A model generated the notes under the pieces. The model had not been told where the DNA came from. It was given only the letters and a program-made list of their open reading frames with translations, and made no database searches. DNA of 64,000 bases from Stenotrophomonas beteli. GTDB lineage: Bacteria > Pseudomonadota > Gammaproteobacteria > Xanthomonadales > Xanthomonadaceae. The stretch lies in NCBI RefSeq assembly GCF_001431665.1, contig NZ_LLXV01000015.1, positions 62,001 through 126,000 of the forward strand, written 5' to 3'. Shown piece by piece: positions 7,927 through 16,922 of this stretch. The translations under genes were made by a program, and so were the position numbers. Every line of letters begins with the position of its first letter. Within the stretch, counting starts at the first letter, position 1.

Positions 7927-10323
7927 ATGGGTGCCCATCGATCCGTTCCGGCCGTGTTGGGGCGTGGCTGCGCTGCCGGCCTGGTGCTGGGCGCGCTGGC
8001 CTGCGTGCAGCTGCCAGCACTGCCGCCCCTGTGGCCAGGTGCCGTGGCGGCGGTGGGCGCGCTGTGCGCCTGGATGCTGCGCTGGCGGGGGCGGGTGCTG
8101 GCGGCAGCGTTGTTCGGCCTGGCCTGGACCGCGCTGCACGGGCATTGGGCATTGCAGCAACAGCTTGCGCCGGGCGCATCGGCGCAGGATGTGGTGGTTC
8201 GTGGACGGATCATCGACCTGCCGCAGCATCGCTCGGGGCAAACCCGTTTCCTGCTGCGCGTGGACGATGACGACCCTCTGCCGGTGTTGCGGGGCAAGCG
8301 CCTGCAGGTCAGCTGGAATGATCCGTGGCGGGGTACGACGGCAGGCCACCGCAGTGGGCGCCAGCAGCTGCGGGCGGGCGCGCGCTGGCGGCTGGCACTG
8401 CGGGTGCGTCCACCGCGCTCGAGGATCAATCCCGGCGGATTCGATGGCGAGCGCCACGCGCTGTTGCAGGCCATCGCCGGCAGCGCCACGGTGCGCGACC
8501 CGGCCGGCGCACGCGAGCTGCATCCCGCGTTTGGCCTGCCAGCCTGGCGTGAGCGCAGCAGTGCCGCCATCGCCGCCCAGGTGCCCAGCCCCGGCGCGCG
8601 CTTCGTGCAGGCGCTGGCGCTGGGTGATACGCGTGGATTGTCCGATGCCGACTGGGAACAGCTCCGCGCGCTCGGCCTGACCCATCTGGTGGCCATTTCC
8701 GGATTCCACGTCGGCGTGGTCGCGGGGCTGGGTGTGCTGCTGTGCCGGCTGCTGTGGTGGCTCTGCCCGCAGCTGGGCCGCCGCTGGCCCCGCCAACAGG
8801 CGGCTGCCAGTGCCGCGGCGGTGGCCGCTGCCGGTTACGCGGTGCTGGCCGGAGGCGCGCTGCCGACGGTGCGTACGGCATTGATGATCGGCCTGCTCGC
8901 GTTGGCGCGTGGCGGCCGGCGCCCGCTCGGTGTGGCGCACGGGATGTCGCTGGCAGCGCTGGCGCTGCTGCTGCCGGCGCCACTGTCGGTGCTGTCGGCC
9001 GGGTTCTGGCTCAGCTTCGGTGGGGTGCTGTGGCTGCTGTGGTGCCTGCCGCAGGCGCCACCGCAGGGCCTGCGCGAAAGACTCTACGGCCTGCTCGCCG
9101 CGCAGGGGGTGGCCAGCCTGGGGCTGCTGCCGTTGGGCGTCGCGCTGTTTGGCGGCACCGCCCGGCTGGGGCCCCTGGTCAATCTGCCGATCATTCCCTG
9201 GTGGAGCCTGCTGGTGGTGCCGCTGTCATTGCTGGGTACCGGCCTGCAGGCGTTGCATGAGGGCGCGGGACGCTGGGCATGGCGGGCTGCGGCGTGGCTG
9301 TTCGAACTCAGCTGGCGCGCGCTGCAGCCGCTTGCGGTCCATCCGCAGGCGATGTGGTGGCTGGCCGAGGCACCCGCTTGGGCGGTACCTGCGGCGCTGC
9401 TGGGTGTGTTCTGGTGGTTGCTGCCGCGCGGCGCGGGCGGTGGCCTGGCGGGCCTGTTGCTGTGCCTGCCGCTTCTGTGGCCGGCGCGCGAAGGGCCGGG
9501 GGAGGGCGAGCTGGAACTGCTGGTGCATGACGTCGGCCAGGGCACGGCGGTGCTGCTGCGCACGGCGCGGCATGCGCTCTGGTACGACGTCGGGCCACCG
9601 GCCGGGGGCGACGGCAATGAACGCACCCTGGTTCCGGCGCTGCGTGCGCTGGGCCAGGCCATGCCACAGCGGGCAGTGCTCAGCCATGATCATTTGGACC
9701 ACACCGGCAATCTGCCCGCGGTGCGCCGGCAGCATCCGCGCCTGGCGCTGCTGGCGCCCGCCGGCAGCGCCATCGCCGGGGCCCGGCCCTGCCGGGCGGG
9801 CCTGCGCTGGCACTGGGATGGCGTCGACTTCCAGATACTGCATCCCGCCGCCGGTAGCGGGCAGGCCGTGAACGAGAGCAGTTGCGTGCTGCGCGTGGCG
9901 GGCGCCCACGGCGTGGTACTGCTGCCCGGCGACATCGGCCGGGTTGCCGAAACGGAGCTTTTGGCGACCTCTTCGCCGCAGTTGCGTGCGGATGTGGTGC
10001 TGGTCCCCCATCACGGCAGCGGCGGCAGTTCCAGCGCGCCGTGGGTGGCGGCGGTGGCGCCACGGCTGGCACTGGTCTCGGCCGGGCACCAGAACCGCTT
10101 CGGCCACCCGCGGCCGGAGGTGGTGCGGCGCTGGCGGGCGCAGGGGGCCGAGGTGGTGGCTACTGCCGAGTCCGGAGCGATCCGCGTATGGCTTGGCGCA
10201 CAGGGGCTGCAGCTGCGTGAACAGCGCATCCACGCGTCCCGGTGGTGGGATGCCGCTGGGCGGGCGCGGTCGGCTGCTATCCTATCGCCGATCGAACAAG
10301 CGGCCGTTGGGCCGGAGGGTTGA
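7927..10323 (+). CDS. comEC: DNA internalisation channel ComEC/Rec2
   Basis: 798-residue inner-membrane protein that moves single-stranded DNA into the cytoplasm during natural transformation. N-terminal hydrophobic helices are followed by an OB-like soluble segment, the competence domain with many membrane helices (LTHLVAISGFHVGVVAGLGV at its start), and a C-terminal metallo-beta-lactamase domain with HxHxDH (LSHDHLDHTGN) and LLPGDIG and VPHHGS motifs expected for nuclease metal binding. Full length for the family. It starts an operon-like run: exbB begins 3 bases after its stop. Pili encoded at the window start would supply the uptake machine. Start at the ATG at 7927. Confidence 0.92.
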   Translation: MGAHRSVPAVLGRGCAAGLVLGALACVQLPALPPLWPGAVAAVGALCAWMLRWRGRVLAAALFGLAWTALHGHWALQQQLAPGASAQDVVVRGRIIDLPQHRSGQTRFLLRVDDDDPLPVLRGKRLQVSWNDPWRGTTAGHRSGRQQLRAGARWRLALRVRPPRSRINPGGFDGERHALLQAIAGSATVRDPAGARELHPAFGLPAWRERSSAAIAAQVPSPGARFVQALALGDTRGLSDADWEQLRALGLTHLVAISGFHVGVVAGLGVLLCRLLWWLCPQLGRRWPRQQAAASAAAVAAAGYAVLAGGALPTVRTALMIGLLALARGGRRPLGVAHGMSLAALALLLPAPLSVLSAGFWLSFGGVLWLLWCLPQAPPQGLRERLYGLLAAQGVASLGLLPLGVALFGGTARLGPLVNLPIIPWWSLLVVPLSLLGTGLQALHEGAGRWAWRAAAWLFELSWRALQPLAVHPQAMWWLAEAPAWAVPAALLGVFWWLLPRGAGGGLAGLLLCLPLLWPAREGPGEGELELLVHDVGQGTAVLLRTARHALWYDVGPPAGGDGNERTLVPALRALGQAMPQRAVLSHDHLDHTGNLPAVRRQHPRLALLAPAGSAIAGARPCRAGLRWHWDGVDFQILHPAAGSGQAVNESSCVLRVAGAHGVVLLPGDIGRVAETELLATSSPQLRADVVLVPHHGSGGSSSAPWVAAVAPRLALVSAGHQNRFGHPRPEVVRRWRAQGAEVVATAESGAIRVWLGAQGLQLREQRIHASRWWDAAGRARSAAILSPIEQAAVGPEG

Positions 10324-10326
10324 AAC

Positions 10327-10989
10327 GTGTGGGAACTGGTCAAGGCCGGTGGCTGGCCGATGGTGCCGCTGCTGCTGTTGGGCGTACTGGCTTTGGCGAT
10401 CATCCTGGAGCGTTTCTGGTCCCTGCGGCGAACGGAAGTGCTGCCGCCGGGCCTCGGCCAGGAAGTGCGCAACTGGGCCGCGCGCGGCAAGCTCGACCCG
10501 GCGCACCTGCAGACCCTGCGCGCCAACTCGCCGCTGGGCGCGCTGCTGGCGGCCGCGCTGGAAGCGCGCAACCGTCCGCGTGACCAGATCCGCGAACGCA
10601 TCGAAGACACCGGCCGTCACCTGGTGCACCGCATGGAGCGTTTCCTGAACGCGCTGGGCACCATCGCCTCGGCCGGTCCGCTGCTGGGCCTGCTCGGCAC
10701 CGTGATCGGCATGATCCAGATGTTCCTGGGCATCCTCGACCACGGCGTGGGCGACGTGAACCAGCTGGCCGGCGGCATCGGCAAGGCGCTGGTGTGCACC
10801 GCCACCGGCATGATCGTGGCCATTCCGGCGCTCATGTTCCATCGCTACTTCAAGGGCCGCATCCACGGCTATGTGGTGGAGATGGAGCAGGAGGCCAGTG
10901 CGCTGCTGGACACCCTCGACGGCCGCCCGGGAGTGATGAACGCCGCGCCGGCAGCGCGTGCGGCCAGCCCTGCCACGGCCAAGGCCTGA
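10327..10989 (+). CDS. exbB: MotA/TolQ/ExbB proton channel protein
   Basis: 220 residues with a GTG start (10327), three membrane segments (about 9-28, 112-134 and 150-175) and the family signature LGLLGTVIGMIQMF plus GIGKALVCTATGMIVAIPAL. ExbB forms the pentameric stator that uses the proton gradient with ExbD. This copy sits next to msbA and lpxK rather than beside tonB, an arrangement found in Xanthomonadaceae, so it may energise an envelope process other than iron uptake. That role is inference from position only. Confidence 0.9.
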   Translation: MWELVKAGGWPMVPLLLLGVLALAIILERFWSLRRTEVLPPGLGQEVRNWAARGKLDPAHLQTLRANSPLGALLAAALEARNRPRDQIRERIEDTGRHLVHRMERFLNALGTIASAGPLLGLLGTVIGMIQMFLGILDHGVGDVNQLAGGIGKALVCTATGMIVAIPALMFHRYFKGRIHGYVVEMEQEASALLDTLDGRPGVMNAAPAARAASPATAKA

Positions 10990-10992
10990 TCG

Positions 10993-11415
10993 ATGCGTAT
11001 CGGCAACGACCGATCCCAGGATGAGCCGCATATCGATCTGGTTCCCCTGATCGATGTGATCCTGGTGCTGATCATCTTCTTCGTGGTCACCACCACCTTC
11101 GACGCGCGATCGACGCTGCAGGTGCAGCTGCCGACCGCCAGCCAGCAGCCCAACAACGAGCCGCCACGCTCGCTCAGCGTACTGATCAACGCCGAGGGCC
11201 GTTATTTCATCAATGACCAGGAAGTGCTGCGCAGCGACGTCGAGTCGGTCAAGCAGACCATCGCCGCCGTGGCCGGCAGTGATCGCAGCCAGCCGGTGCT
11301 GCTGCGCGCCGATGCACGCACCCCCTACCAGGCCGTGGTGACCGCGCAGGACGCGCTCGGTCAGCTCGGCTTCCGCCGTATCGCCATTGCAACTGCGCCA
11401 GAGGTGCGTCCATGA
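10993..11415 (+). CDS. exbD: ExbD/TolR biopolymer transport protein
   Basis: 140 residues with one N-terminal membrane helix (VPLIDVILVLIIFFVVTTTF) carrying the conserved Asp of the proton path, then a periplasmic domain ending ALGQLGFRRIAIAT. It is the partner of ExbB encoded 3 bases upstream, and its stop overlaps the msbA start by 4 bases, indicating translational coupling. Confidence 0.92.
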   Translation: MRIGNDRSQDEPHIDLVPLIDVILVLIIFFVVTTTFDARSTLQVQLPTASQQPNNEPPRSLSVLINAEGRYFINDQEVLRSDVESVKQTIAAVAGSDRSQPVLLRADARTPYQAVVTAQDALGQLGFRRIAIATAPEVRP

Positions 11416-13160
11416 GTTCCCATCACGCGCCGGTGTGGCCGATCTACAAACGTCTGCTGGGCTATACCCGCACCTACTGGGTGTTCATGGTGGGCGCGGT
11501 CATCGCCATGGTGGTCGAAGCCCTGGCCGGCTATCACTTCACCAAGCTGATGGAGCCGCTGGTCAACCGCGGTTTCGTCAACCCCGAACCGCGCATGGCG
11601 GTGATCCTGCCGCTGACCATCCTGGGCCTGTTCCTGATGCGCAGCGTGGCCACCTGGGTGAGCGACTACACGCTGGCCAAGACCGGCCGCAGCGTGGTGC
11701 GCGATCTGCGCGAGCAGGTGCTGCAGAAGTACCTGCACCTGCCGTCGTCGCATTTCGATACCGAAGCGACGCCGGTGATGGTCAGCCGCCTGAACTTCGA
11801 TACCGAACAGGTCACCCAGGCCAGTGCCGATGCGCTCAAGACCGTGGTGGCCGATACCCTGACCATCATCGCAATGCTGGCGGTGATGCTGCAGATGAGT
11901 GTCAAGGTCACCCTGGCGATGCTGCTGGTGGTGCCGCTGATCGGTGGCATCGTGTCCTACGTGGGCAAGCGCTACCGCCGCATCAGCCGCGGTATCCAGG
12001 ACGGCATGGGCACGATGGCGCAGACCGCCGAGCAGTCGCTGGCGGCGCAGCAGGAAGTGAAGGTGCACGGCACCCAGCAGCACGAAATCTCGCGCTACTC
12101 GCGCCTGGCCAACCGCATGCTGGCGCTGAACATGAAGGTGGAAGTCACCCGCGCCGCCGCGTCCAGCGTAGTGCAGTTCCTGGCCGCACTGGCGCTGGCG
12201 GTGATCGTCTGGGTGTCGACCCGTGAAGCGCTGGCCGGTCGCCTCAATGCCGGCCAGTTCATGGGCCTGATGACCTCGATGATGGCCATCATCCCGTCGC
12301 TGCGCCGCCTGACCAGCGTGCAGACCTCGATCTCGCGCGGCGTCGCTGCCGCCGAGCGCCTGTTCGGCATCCTCGACATGCCGGTGGAGCGCGACGAGGG
12401 CCGCACGACGGTGCAGCGCGTGCGGGGCGAGCTTGCGTTCGAGCACGTGATGCTGCGCTACCGCGAAGACAGCGGCATCGCCCTGGACGACATCAGCTTC
12501 GTCGCCAGGCCGGGCACCGTCACGGCCATCGTCGGCCGCTCCGGCAGCGGCAAGACCAGCCTGATCCGGCTGGTGCCGCGCTTCTACGAGCCCAGCGGCG
12601 GTGTCATCACCCTCGATGGCGTGGCCCTGGATGATTATCCGCTGGCCGATCTGCGCCGGCAGGTGGCGATCGTCGGGCAGAAGGTGATGTTGTTTGACGA
12701 CACCATCGCCGCCAACATCGCCTATGGCATGGAAGCAAGCGAGGAACAGATCCGTGCTGCGGCCGAAGCGGCCAACGCCTGGGAATTCATCGCACGCATG
12801 CCGCAGCAGCTGCAGACCCCGGTAGGCGAAAACGGTGCGCTGCTGTCCGGCGGCCAGCGCCAGCGCCTGGCGATCGCCCGCGCGATCCTGCGCGATGCCC
12901 CGATCCTGATTCTTGATGAAGCCACGGCTGCGCTGGACAACGAATCCGAGCGGCTGGTGCAGGACGCGTTGCAGCGCCTGATGCCGGAGCGCACCACGCT
13001 GGTCATCGCCCATCGCCTGTCGACCATCGAACATGCCGACCAGGTCCTGGTGATGGACCACGGCCGCATCGTCGAACGCGGCACCCACCGCGAGCTGCTC
13101 GAGATGGGTGGCCTGTACCAGCACCTGCACAGCATGCAGTTCCGCGAAAGGCAGGACTGA
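11412..13160 (+). CDS. msbA: Lipid A export ATP-binding/permease protein MsbA
   Basis: 582-residue half-size ABC exporter that flips core-lipid A across the inner membrane. An N-terminal six-helix transmembrane domain (about residues 15-310) is followed by a nucleotide-binding domain with Walker [12 protein letters not shown]-loop [11 protein letters not shown], signature [15 protein letters not shown], Walker [14 protein letters not shown] and the switch His in VIAHRLST. Family length. It overlaps exbD by 4 bases and lpxK by one base, and the lpxK link is the standard msbA-lpxK arrangement. Confidence 0.96.
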   Translation: MSSHHAPVWPIYKRLLGYTRTYWVFMVGAVIAMVVEALAGYHFTKLMEPLVNRGFVNPEPRMAVILPLTILGLFLMRSVATWVSDYTLAKTGRSVVRDLREQVLQKYLHLPSSHFDTEATPVMVSRLNFDTEQVTQASADALKTVVADTLTIIAMLAVMLQMSVKVTLAMLLVVPLIGGIVSYVGKRYRRISRGIQDGMGTMAQTAEQSLAAQQEVKVHGTQQHEISRYSRLANRMLALNMKVEVTRAAASSVVQFLAALALAVIVWVSTREALAGRLNAGQFMGLMTSMMAIIPSLRRLTSVQTSISRGVAAAERLFGILDMPVERDEGRTTVQRVRGELAFEHVMLRYREDSGIALDDISFVARPGTVTAIVGRSGSGKTSLIRLVPRFYEPSGGVITLDGVALDDYPLADLRRQVAIVGQKVMLFDDTIAANIAYGMEASEEQIRAAAEAANAWEFIARMPQQLQTPVGENGALLSGGQRQRLAIARAILRDAPILILDEATAALDNESERLVQDALQRLMPERTTLVIAHRLSTIEHADQVLVMDHGRIVERGTHRELLEMGGLYQHLHSMQFRERQD

Positions 13161-14179
13161 TGGCCGGCAAGGGTACCCAGACCCCGACGTACTGGTACGA
13201 CGGCACGCCGGTTCCGTGGGCGATGCGCCTGCTGGCACCGCTGTATGCCGGCGTCACCGCGCTGCGCCGGCGTGCCTACCGGCGCGGCTGGCGCAAGCGC
13301 CACGCATTGCCGGTGCCGGTCATCGTGGTCGGCAACATCACCGCAGGCGGTACCGGCAAGACCCCGCTGACCATCGCCCTGGTTGAACGGCTGCGCGCGG
13401 CGGGGTGGAAACCGGGCGTGGCCAGCCGTGGTTACGGCCGCGAGGACGCTGATGCACCGCTGTGGGTGCAGGCCGATACGCCGACCGCCAAGGGCGGCGA
13501 CGAGCCGGTGCTGATCGCCTGGAAGACCGGCGTGCCGGTACGCGTGGACCGCGACCGGGTGGCGGCTGGCAGGGCGCTGGTCGAGGCCGGCTGTGATGTG
13601 ATCGTCTGCGATGACGGCCTGCAGCACTACCGCTTGGCGCGCGATATCGAGATCGAAGTCGTCGATGCGCAGCGCCGCTATGGCAACGGCCTGATGATTC
13701 CGGCCGGGCCGCTGCGTGAGCCGGTCAGCCGCGCCAGCGAATGCGATTTCCGCGTGGTCAATCTCGGCCAGGCCGAGGCGGAGAACGCGGCCCAGGCCTG
13801 CGGTTTCGGGCAGTGGCCGATGGCGTTGCAGATCGACAGTGCGCAGCCGCTGGCCGGTGGCCGTGCACGCCCGCTGTCGTACTTCAAGGGCCAGCGCGTG
13901 CATGCGGTGGCCGGTATCGCCCATCCACAGCGCTTCTTCGACATGCTGCGTGCGCGTGGGATCGGCGTGGTGCCGCATGCGTTCGCCGACCACCAGGCCT
14001 ATCAGCCGCAGGATCTGTCGTTCGGCAGCCAGCTGCCGGTGCTGATGACCGAGAAGGATGCGGTGAAATGCCGTGCGTTCGGTAACGACTGGCACTACGC
14101 GGTGCCACTGCGCGCCGAGCTGCCCGCCGCGTTCTGGGTGGCGTTGACCGATCGCCTGGACAAGCTGCGACCGAACTGA
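13160..14179 (+). CDS. lpxK: Tetraacyldisaccharide 4'-kinase
   Basis: 339 residues. Phosphorylates the 4' position of lipid A disaccharide at the inner membrane. Shows the P-loop [15 protein letters not shown] near residue 57, the SRGYGR motif, [13 protein letters not shown] and [10 protein letters not shown] near the C-terminus, all characteristic of LpxK. The start codon shares its A with the msbA stop. Confidence 0.96.
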   Translation: MAGKGTQTPTYWYDGTPVPWAMRLLAPLYAGVTALRRRAYRRGWRKRHALPVPVIVVGNITAGGTGKTPLTIALVERLRAAGWKPGVASRGYGREDADAPLWVQADTPTAKGGDEPVLIAWKTGVPVRVDRDRVAAGRALVEAGCDVIVCDDGLQHYRLARDIEIEVVDAQRRYGNGLMIPAGPLREPVSRASECDFRVVNLGQAEAENAAQACGFGQWPMALQIDSAQPLAGGRARPLSYFKGQRVHAVAGIAHPQRFFDMLRARGIGVVPHAFADHQAYQPQDLSFGSQLPVLMTEKDAVKCRAFGNDWHYAVPLRAELPAAFWVALTDRLDKLRPN

Positions 14180-14254
14180 GTGGCGCGGGGGCGCTTGCAT
14201 TCACACGCTGCCGGCCACATTCCCCTTGTTACCAGCCTGCCGAGTATCGCCCGC

Positions 14255-15028
14255 ATGACCGAATTTGTTGTCGCCATTCCGGCCCGCTATGCCGCTTCGC
14301 GGTTGCCGGGAAAACCCCTGCGCCTGCTGGGCGGTGAGCCGCTGGTGCTGCATGTGGCGCGCCGCGCGCTGCAGGCCGGTGCCCGCGAGGTGTGGGTGGC
14401 GACCGACGACCAACGCATTTCCGATGCGCTGTCCGGGTTGGCCGAGGTGAAGGTGGCGATGACCGCTGCGTCGCATGCGTCCGGTACCGACCGCCTGGCC
14501 GAGTGTGCGCGTATTGCCGGCTGGGCCGACGATACCGTGGTGGTCAACCTGCAGGGTGACGAACCGTTCGCACCGGCGGCAGGCATCCGCGCGGTGGCAG
14601 ATGCGCTGGTCGCTGGCAATGCGCCGATGTCGACTCTTGCCACGACCGTCGAGGACGCGCACACCCTGTTCGACCCGAACGTGGTGAAGCTGGTGCGCAA
14701 CGTACGCAACGAGGCGATGTACTTCAGCCGCGCGCCGATCGCCTGGCACCGCGACGGCTTCGCACGCAGCCGCGACACGCTGCCGGACGGCCACCACTGG
14801 CTTCGCCACATCGGCATCTACGGCTACCGTGCCGGATTCCTGCAGCAGTTCGCCGCCATGTCGCCAGGGCAGCTTGAACAGGTCGAATCACTGGAGCAGC
14901 TGCGCGTGCTCGAGGCCGGCTACCCGATCAGCGTAGCGATCTCGCCCGAAGCGTTCCCGCCGGGCATCGACACGCCCGAAGACCTGGAGCGCGCCGAGGC
15001 GCTGTTGCAGGCGCTGACCGCACGATGA
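14255..15028 (+). CDS. kdsB: 3-deoxy-manno-octulosonate cytidylyltransferase
   Basis: Activates Kdo to CMP-Kdo for lipopolysaccharide inner core. Starting at the ATG at 14255 gives 257 residues, the usual size, with the nucleotidyltransferase signature [32 protein letters not shown] and FSRAPIAW, and the C-terminal [15 protein letters not shown]. An in-frame upstream start directly after lpxK would add 25 residues not expected in the family. The 75 bases after the lpxK stop contain no Trm112-like gene, although some relatives have one here. The Kdo-8-phosphate synthase gene kdsA lies in the same window at 59996. Overlaps the next gene by 4 bases. Confidence 0.95.
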   Translation: MTEFVVAIPARYAASRLPGKPLRLLGGEPLVLHVARRALQAGAREVWVATDDQRISDALSGLAEVKVAMTAASHASGTDRLAECARIAGWADDTVVVNLQGDEPFAPAAGIRAVADALVAGNAPMSTLATTVEDAHTLFDPNVVKLVRNVRNEAMYFSRAPIAWHRDGFARSRDTLPDGHHWLRHIGIYGYRAGFLQQFAAMSPGQLEQVESLEQLRVLEAGYPISVAISPEAFPPGIDTPEDLERAEALLQALTAR

Positions 15029-15513
15029 GGCTGCTGGTCGTCTGCCTTGGCAACATCTGCCGTTCGCCGATGGCCGAAGGCGCGTTGCGCGCCCGCCTGG
15101 CCGCCTCGCCGCTGGCCGGACGGGTGCAGGTCGATTCGGCCGGCACCGGTGGCTGGCACGTGGGTGAGCCGCCGGATCGGCGCGCGATCGCCTGCGCGGC
15201 CGGCCACGGCGTGGATATCGGCGGGCTGCGTGCCCGCCAGTTGCAGGCCTGCGATTTCGACCGGTTCGACTGGATCCTGTGTGCCGACGAGGCCAATCTG
15301 CGCGATGCCGGGCGCCTGGCCACGCCCGCTCAACGCGAGCGCCTGGCGCTGTACCTTCCGTGGTCGGGTGGGCAGGGGCCTGACGCTATCCCGGACCCCT
15401 ACAGCGGGGGCAGCGAGCATTTCCAACAGGTCTGGACGCTGGTGGACGATGCTGCAAAGCGTGCGGTGGCGCGACTGTTGCATGACGCCGACTCCGGCAT
15501 AATCGGCTCATGA
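15025..15513 (+). CDS. Low-molecular-weight protein tyrosine phosphatase
   Basis: 162 residues. The active-site loop [10 protein letters not shown] has nucleophile Cys7 and Arg13 in the CX5R(S) pattern, with a DPYSGG motif supplying the general acid Asp near residue 127. Bacterial members often control tyrosine kinases in capsule or exopolysaccharide export, but no such kinase is in the window. The ATG overlaps the kdsB stop (ATGA), and the stop overlaps the next gene the same way, so it is translated with the lipid A/Kdo genes. Confidence 0.92.
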   Translation: MRLLVVCLGNICRSPMAEGALRARLAASPLAGRVQVDSAGTGGWHVGEPPDRRAIACAAGHGVDIGGLRARQLQACDFDRFDWILCADEANLRDAGRLATPAQRERLALYLPWSGGQGPDAIPDPYSGGSEHFQQVWTLVDDAAKRAVARLLHDADSGIIGS

Positions 15514-16922
15514 ACGTCCAGCCCGTCCCGGACCTGCCCGAGTTTGCCGCCTGGCTCAATGCCACGCCCTGCACGCTGACCGAACTGCGCGGTCGGCCGG
15601 TGGCCCTGTTGTTCGTCAATGCCGCCTCCGCGTGGAGCGCGCAGCGCTTGGCCGAGTTCGGCCAATGGCTGTCGCGACACCCCGGCAAGCTGCAGCCGCT
15701 GGTGCTGCAGGTACCGCGATTCGATTTCGAGCGTGAGCCCGATGCTGCACTGAAACTGCTGCGCCGGCAGGGGTTGTCGATGCCGGTGCTGCTCGATACC
15801 GACTGGGATGGCTGGCGCCGCTTCGGCATCACTGCGTGGCCGACGCTGGTGCTGTTGGATGCCCAGGGGCGCGAACAGCAGCGGCTGGTCGGGCAGGGAG
15901 CCCCAGGGGACCTGGAGCGCGCCTTGAACGCGCTGTGCCAGGGCGCGCCATTGGCGCCGCCGCGTGGCGGCAGCGAACTGCATCCGGAGCCGCGCCATCC
16001 GCTGCGGTTCCCGCTCGGCCTGGCGGTCAGTACCGAACGGCTCTACATCGCCGACAGTGGCCATCACCGCATCCTTGAATGCAGCCACGGCGGACGCATC
16101 CTGCGCCAGTTCGGCCTTGGTACCGCCGACTTCATGGACGGCAACCTGGCCGAGGCGGCGTTCCACCGCCCGCAGGCGCTGGTACTGGAACGCGATTCGC
16201 TGTACGTGGCCGACACCGGCAACCACGCCGTGCGCCGTATCAACCTGCTGACGGGCATCGTCGACACGTTGTGCGGCAACGGTCGCCCGGGTGCGCCGGT
16301 GGAAGGGCCGGTCGCGCAGGCGCGGCAGGTCTCGCTGGACCATCCGGTCGGCCTGGCCATCGCCGACAACCAGCTGCACATCGCGATGGCCGGCGACAAC
16401 CGTATCTGGAGTTTCCATCTTGGCCAGCGCAGCCTGCAGTGGCGCGCCGGCAGTGGCTCGATCGATGAGCGCGACGGCAGTGGCCACCTGGCCGCCTTCG
16501 CCCAGCCGACCGCGTTGGCCGTGGTGCAGCAGGTGCTGTACGTGGCCGACGCGCTGGGCTCGTCGATCCGCGGGCTGCAGCTGCGCGGCGACCTGGTGCA
16601 GACGCTGGTCGGGCAGGGGCCGTGGCGCTTCGGCAGTGAAGACGGCCCGCGCGCGCAGGCCAGCCTGCAGTTCCCGCAGGCGATCGCGCTGAGCCCCGAG
16701 GCGCCGCTGCTGTGGATCGCCGATACCGGCAACGGTTGCCTGCGCACGCTGCGGCTGGGCGGCGGTGAACTGACCACCCAGCCGCTGCCGCGCCGCCTGC
16801 ATGGCCCGGCTGGACTGGCGGTGGGCGCAGGTGCGGTGTGGATCGCCGAGACCGACGCCCACGCCGTGCTGCGATTCGACCCCGACAGCGGCGTGCTCAG
16901 CGAAGTCCCGATCAGCGAATGA
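15510..16922 (+). CDS. Thioredoxin-fold plus NHL-repeat protein
   Basis: 470 residues. Residues about 1-150 resemble a thioredoxin/AhpC fold (GRPVALLFVNAASAWSAQRL, later ITAWPTLVLLDAQGRE), but the CXXC site is replaced by SAWS, so redox chemistry is unlikely. Residues about 165-465 are an NHL beta-propeller with repeated blades (LYIADSGHHRILE, LYVADTGNHAVRRINLLTG, LWIADTGNGCLRTLRLG). The layout recalls the animal NHLRC2 architecture. No signal peptide was seen, so probably cytoplasmic. Function unknown. It overlaps both neighbours by 4 bases and lies just before uvrC. Confidence 0.8.
   Translation: MNVQPVPDLPEFAAWLNATPCTLTELRGRPVALLFVNAASAWSAQRLAEFGQWLSRHPGKLQPLVLQVPRFDFEREPDAALKLLRRQGLSMPVLLDTDWDGWRRFGITAWPTLVLLDAQGREQQRLVGQGAPGDLERALNALCQGAPLAPPRGGSELHPEPRHPLRFPLGLAVSTERLYIADSGHHRILECSHGGRILRQFGLGTADFMDGNLAEAAFHRPQALVLERDSLYVADTGNHAVRRINLLTGIVDTLCGNGRPGAPVEGPVAQARQVSLDHPVGLAIADNQLHIAMAGDNRIWSFHLGQRSLQWRAGSGSIDERDGSGHLAAFAQPTALAVVQQVLYVADALGSSIRGLQLRGDLVQTLVGQGPWRFGSEDGPRAQASLQFPQAIALSPEAPLLWIADTGNGCLRTLRLGGGELTTQPLPRRLHGPAGLAVGAGAVWIAETDAHAVLRFDPDSGVLSEVPISE

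Noticed and set aside
6356-8179. Minus-strand 607-codon frame opposite the two-component genes
   Set aside because: Antisense to a kinase with all its boxes; composition typical of an opposite-strand shadow.
11361-13238. Minus-strand 625-codon frame opposite msbA
   Set aside because: msbA is complete with all ABC motifs; the antisense frame is an artefact of third-position GC.
14180-14254. Upstream extension of kdsB, or a Trm112-like gene between lpxK and kdsB
   Set aside because: The 25 extra residues do not match KdsB N-termini, and 75 bases cannot hold a Trm112 protein.
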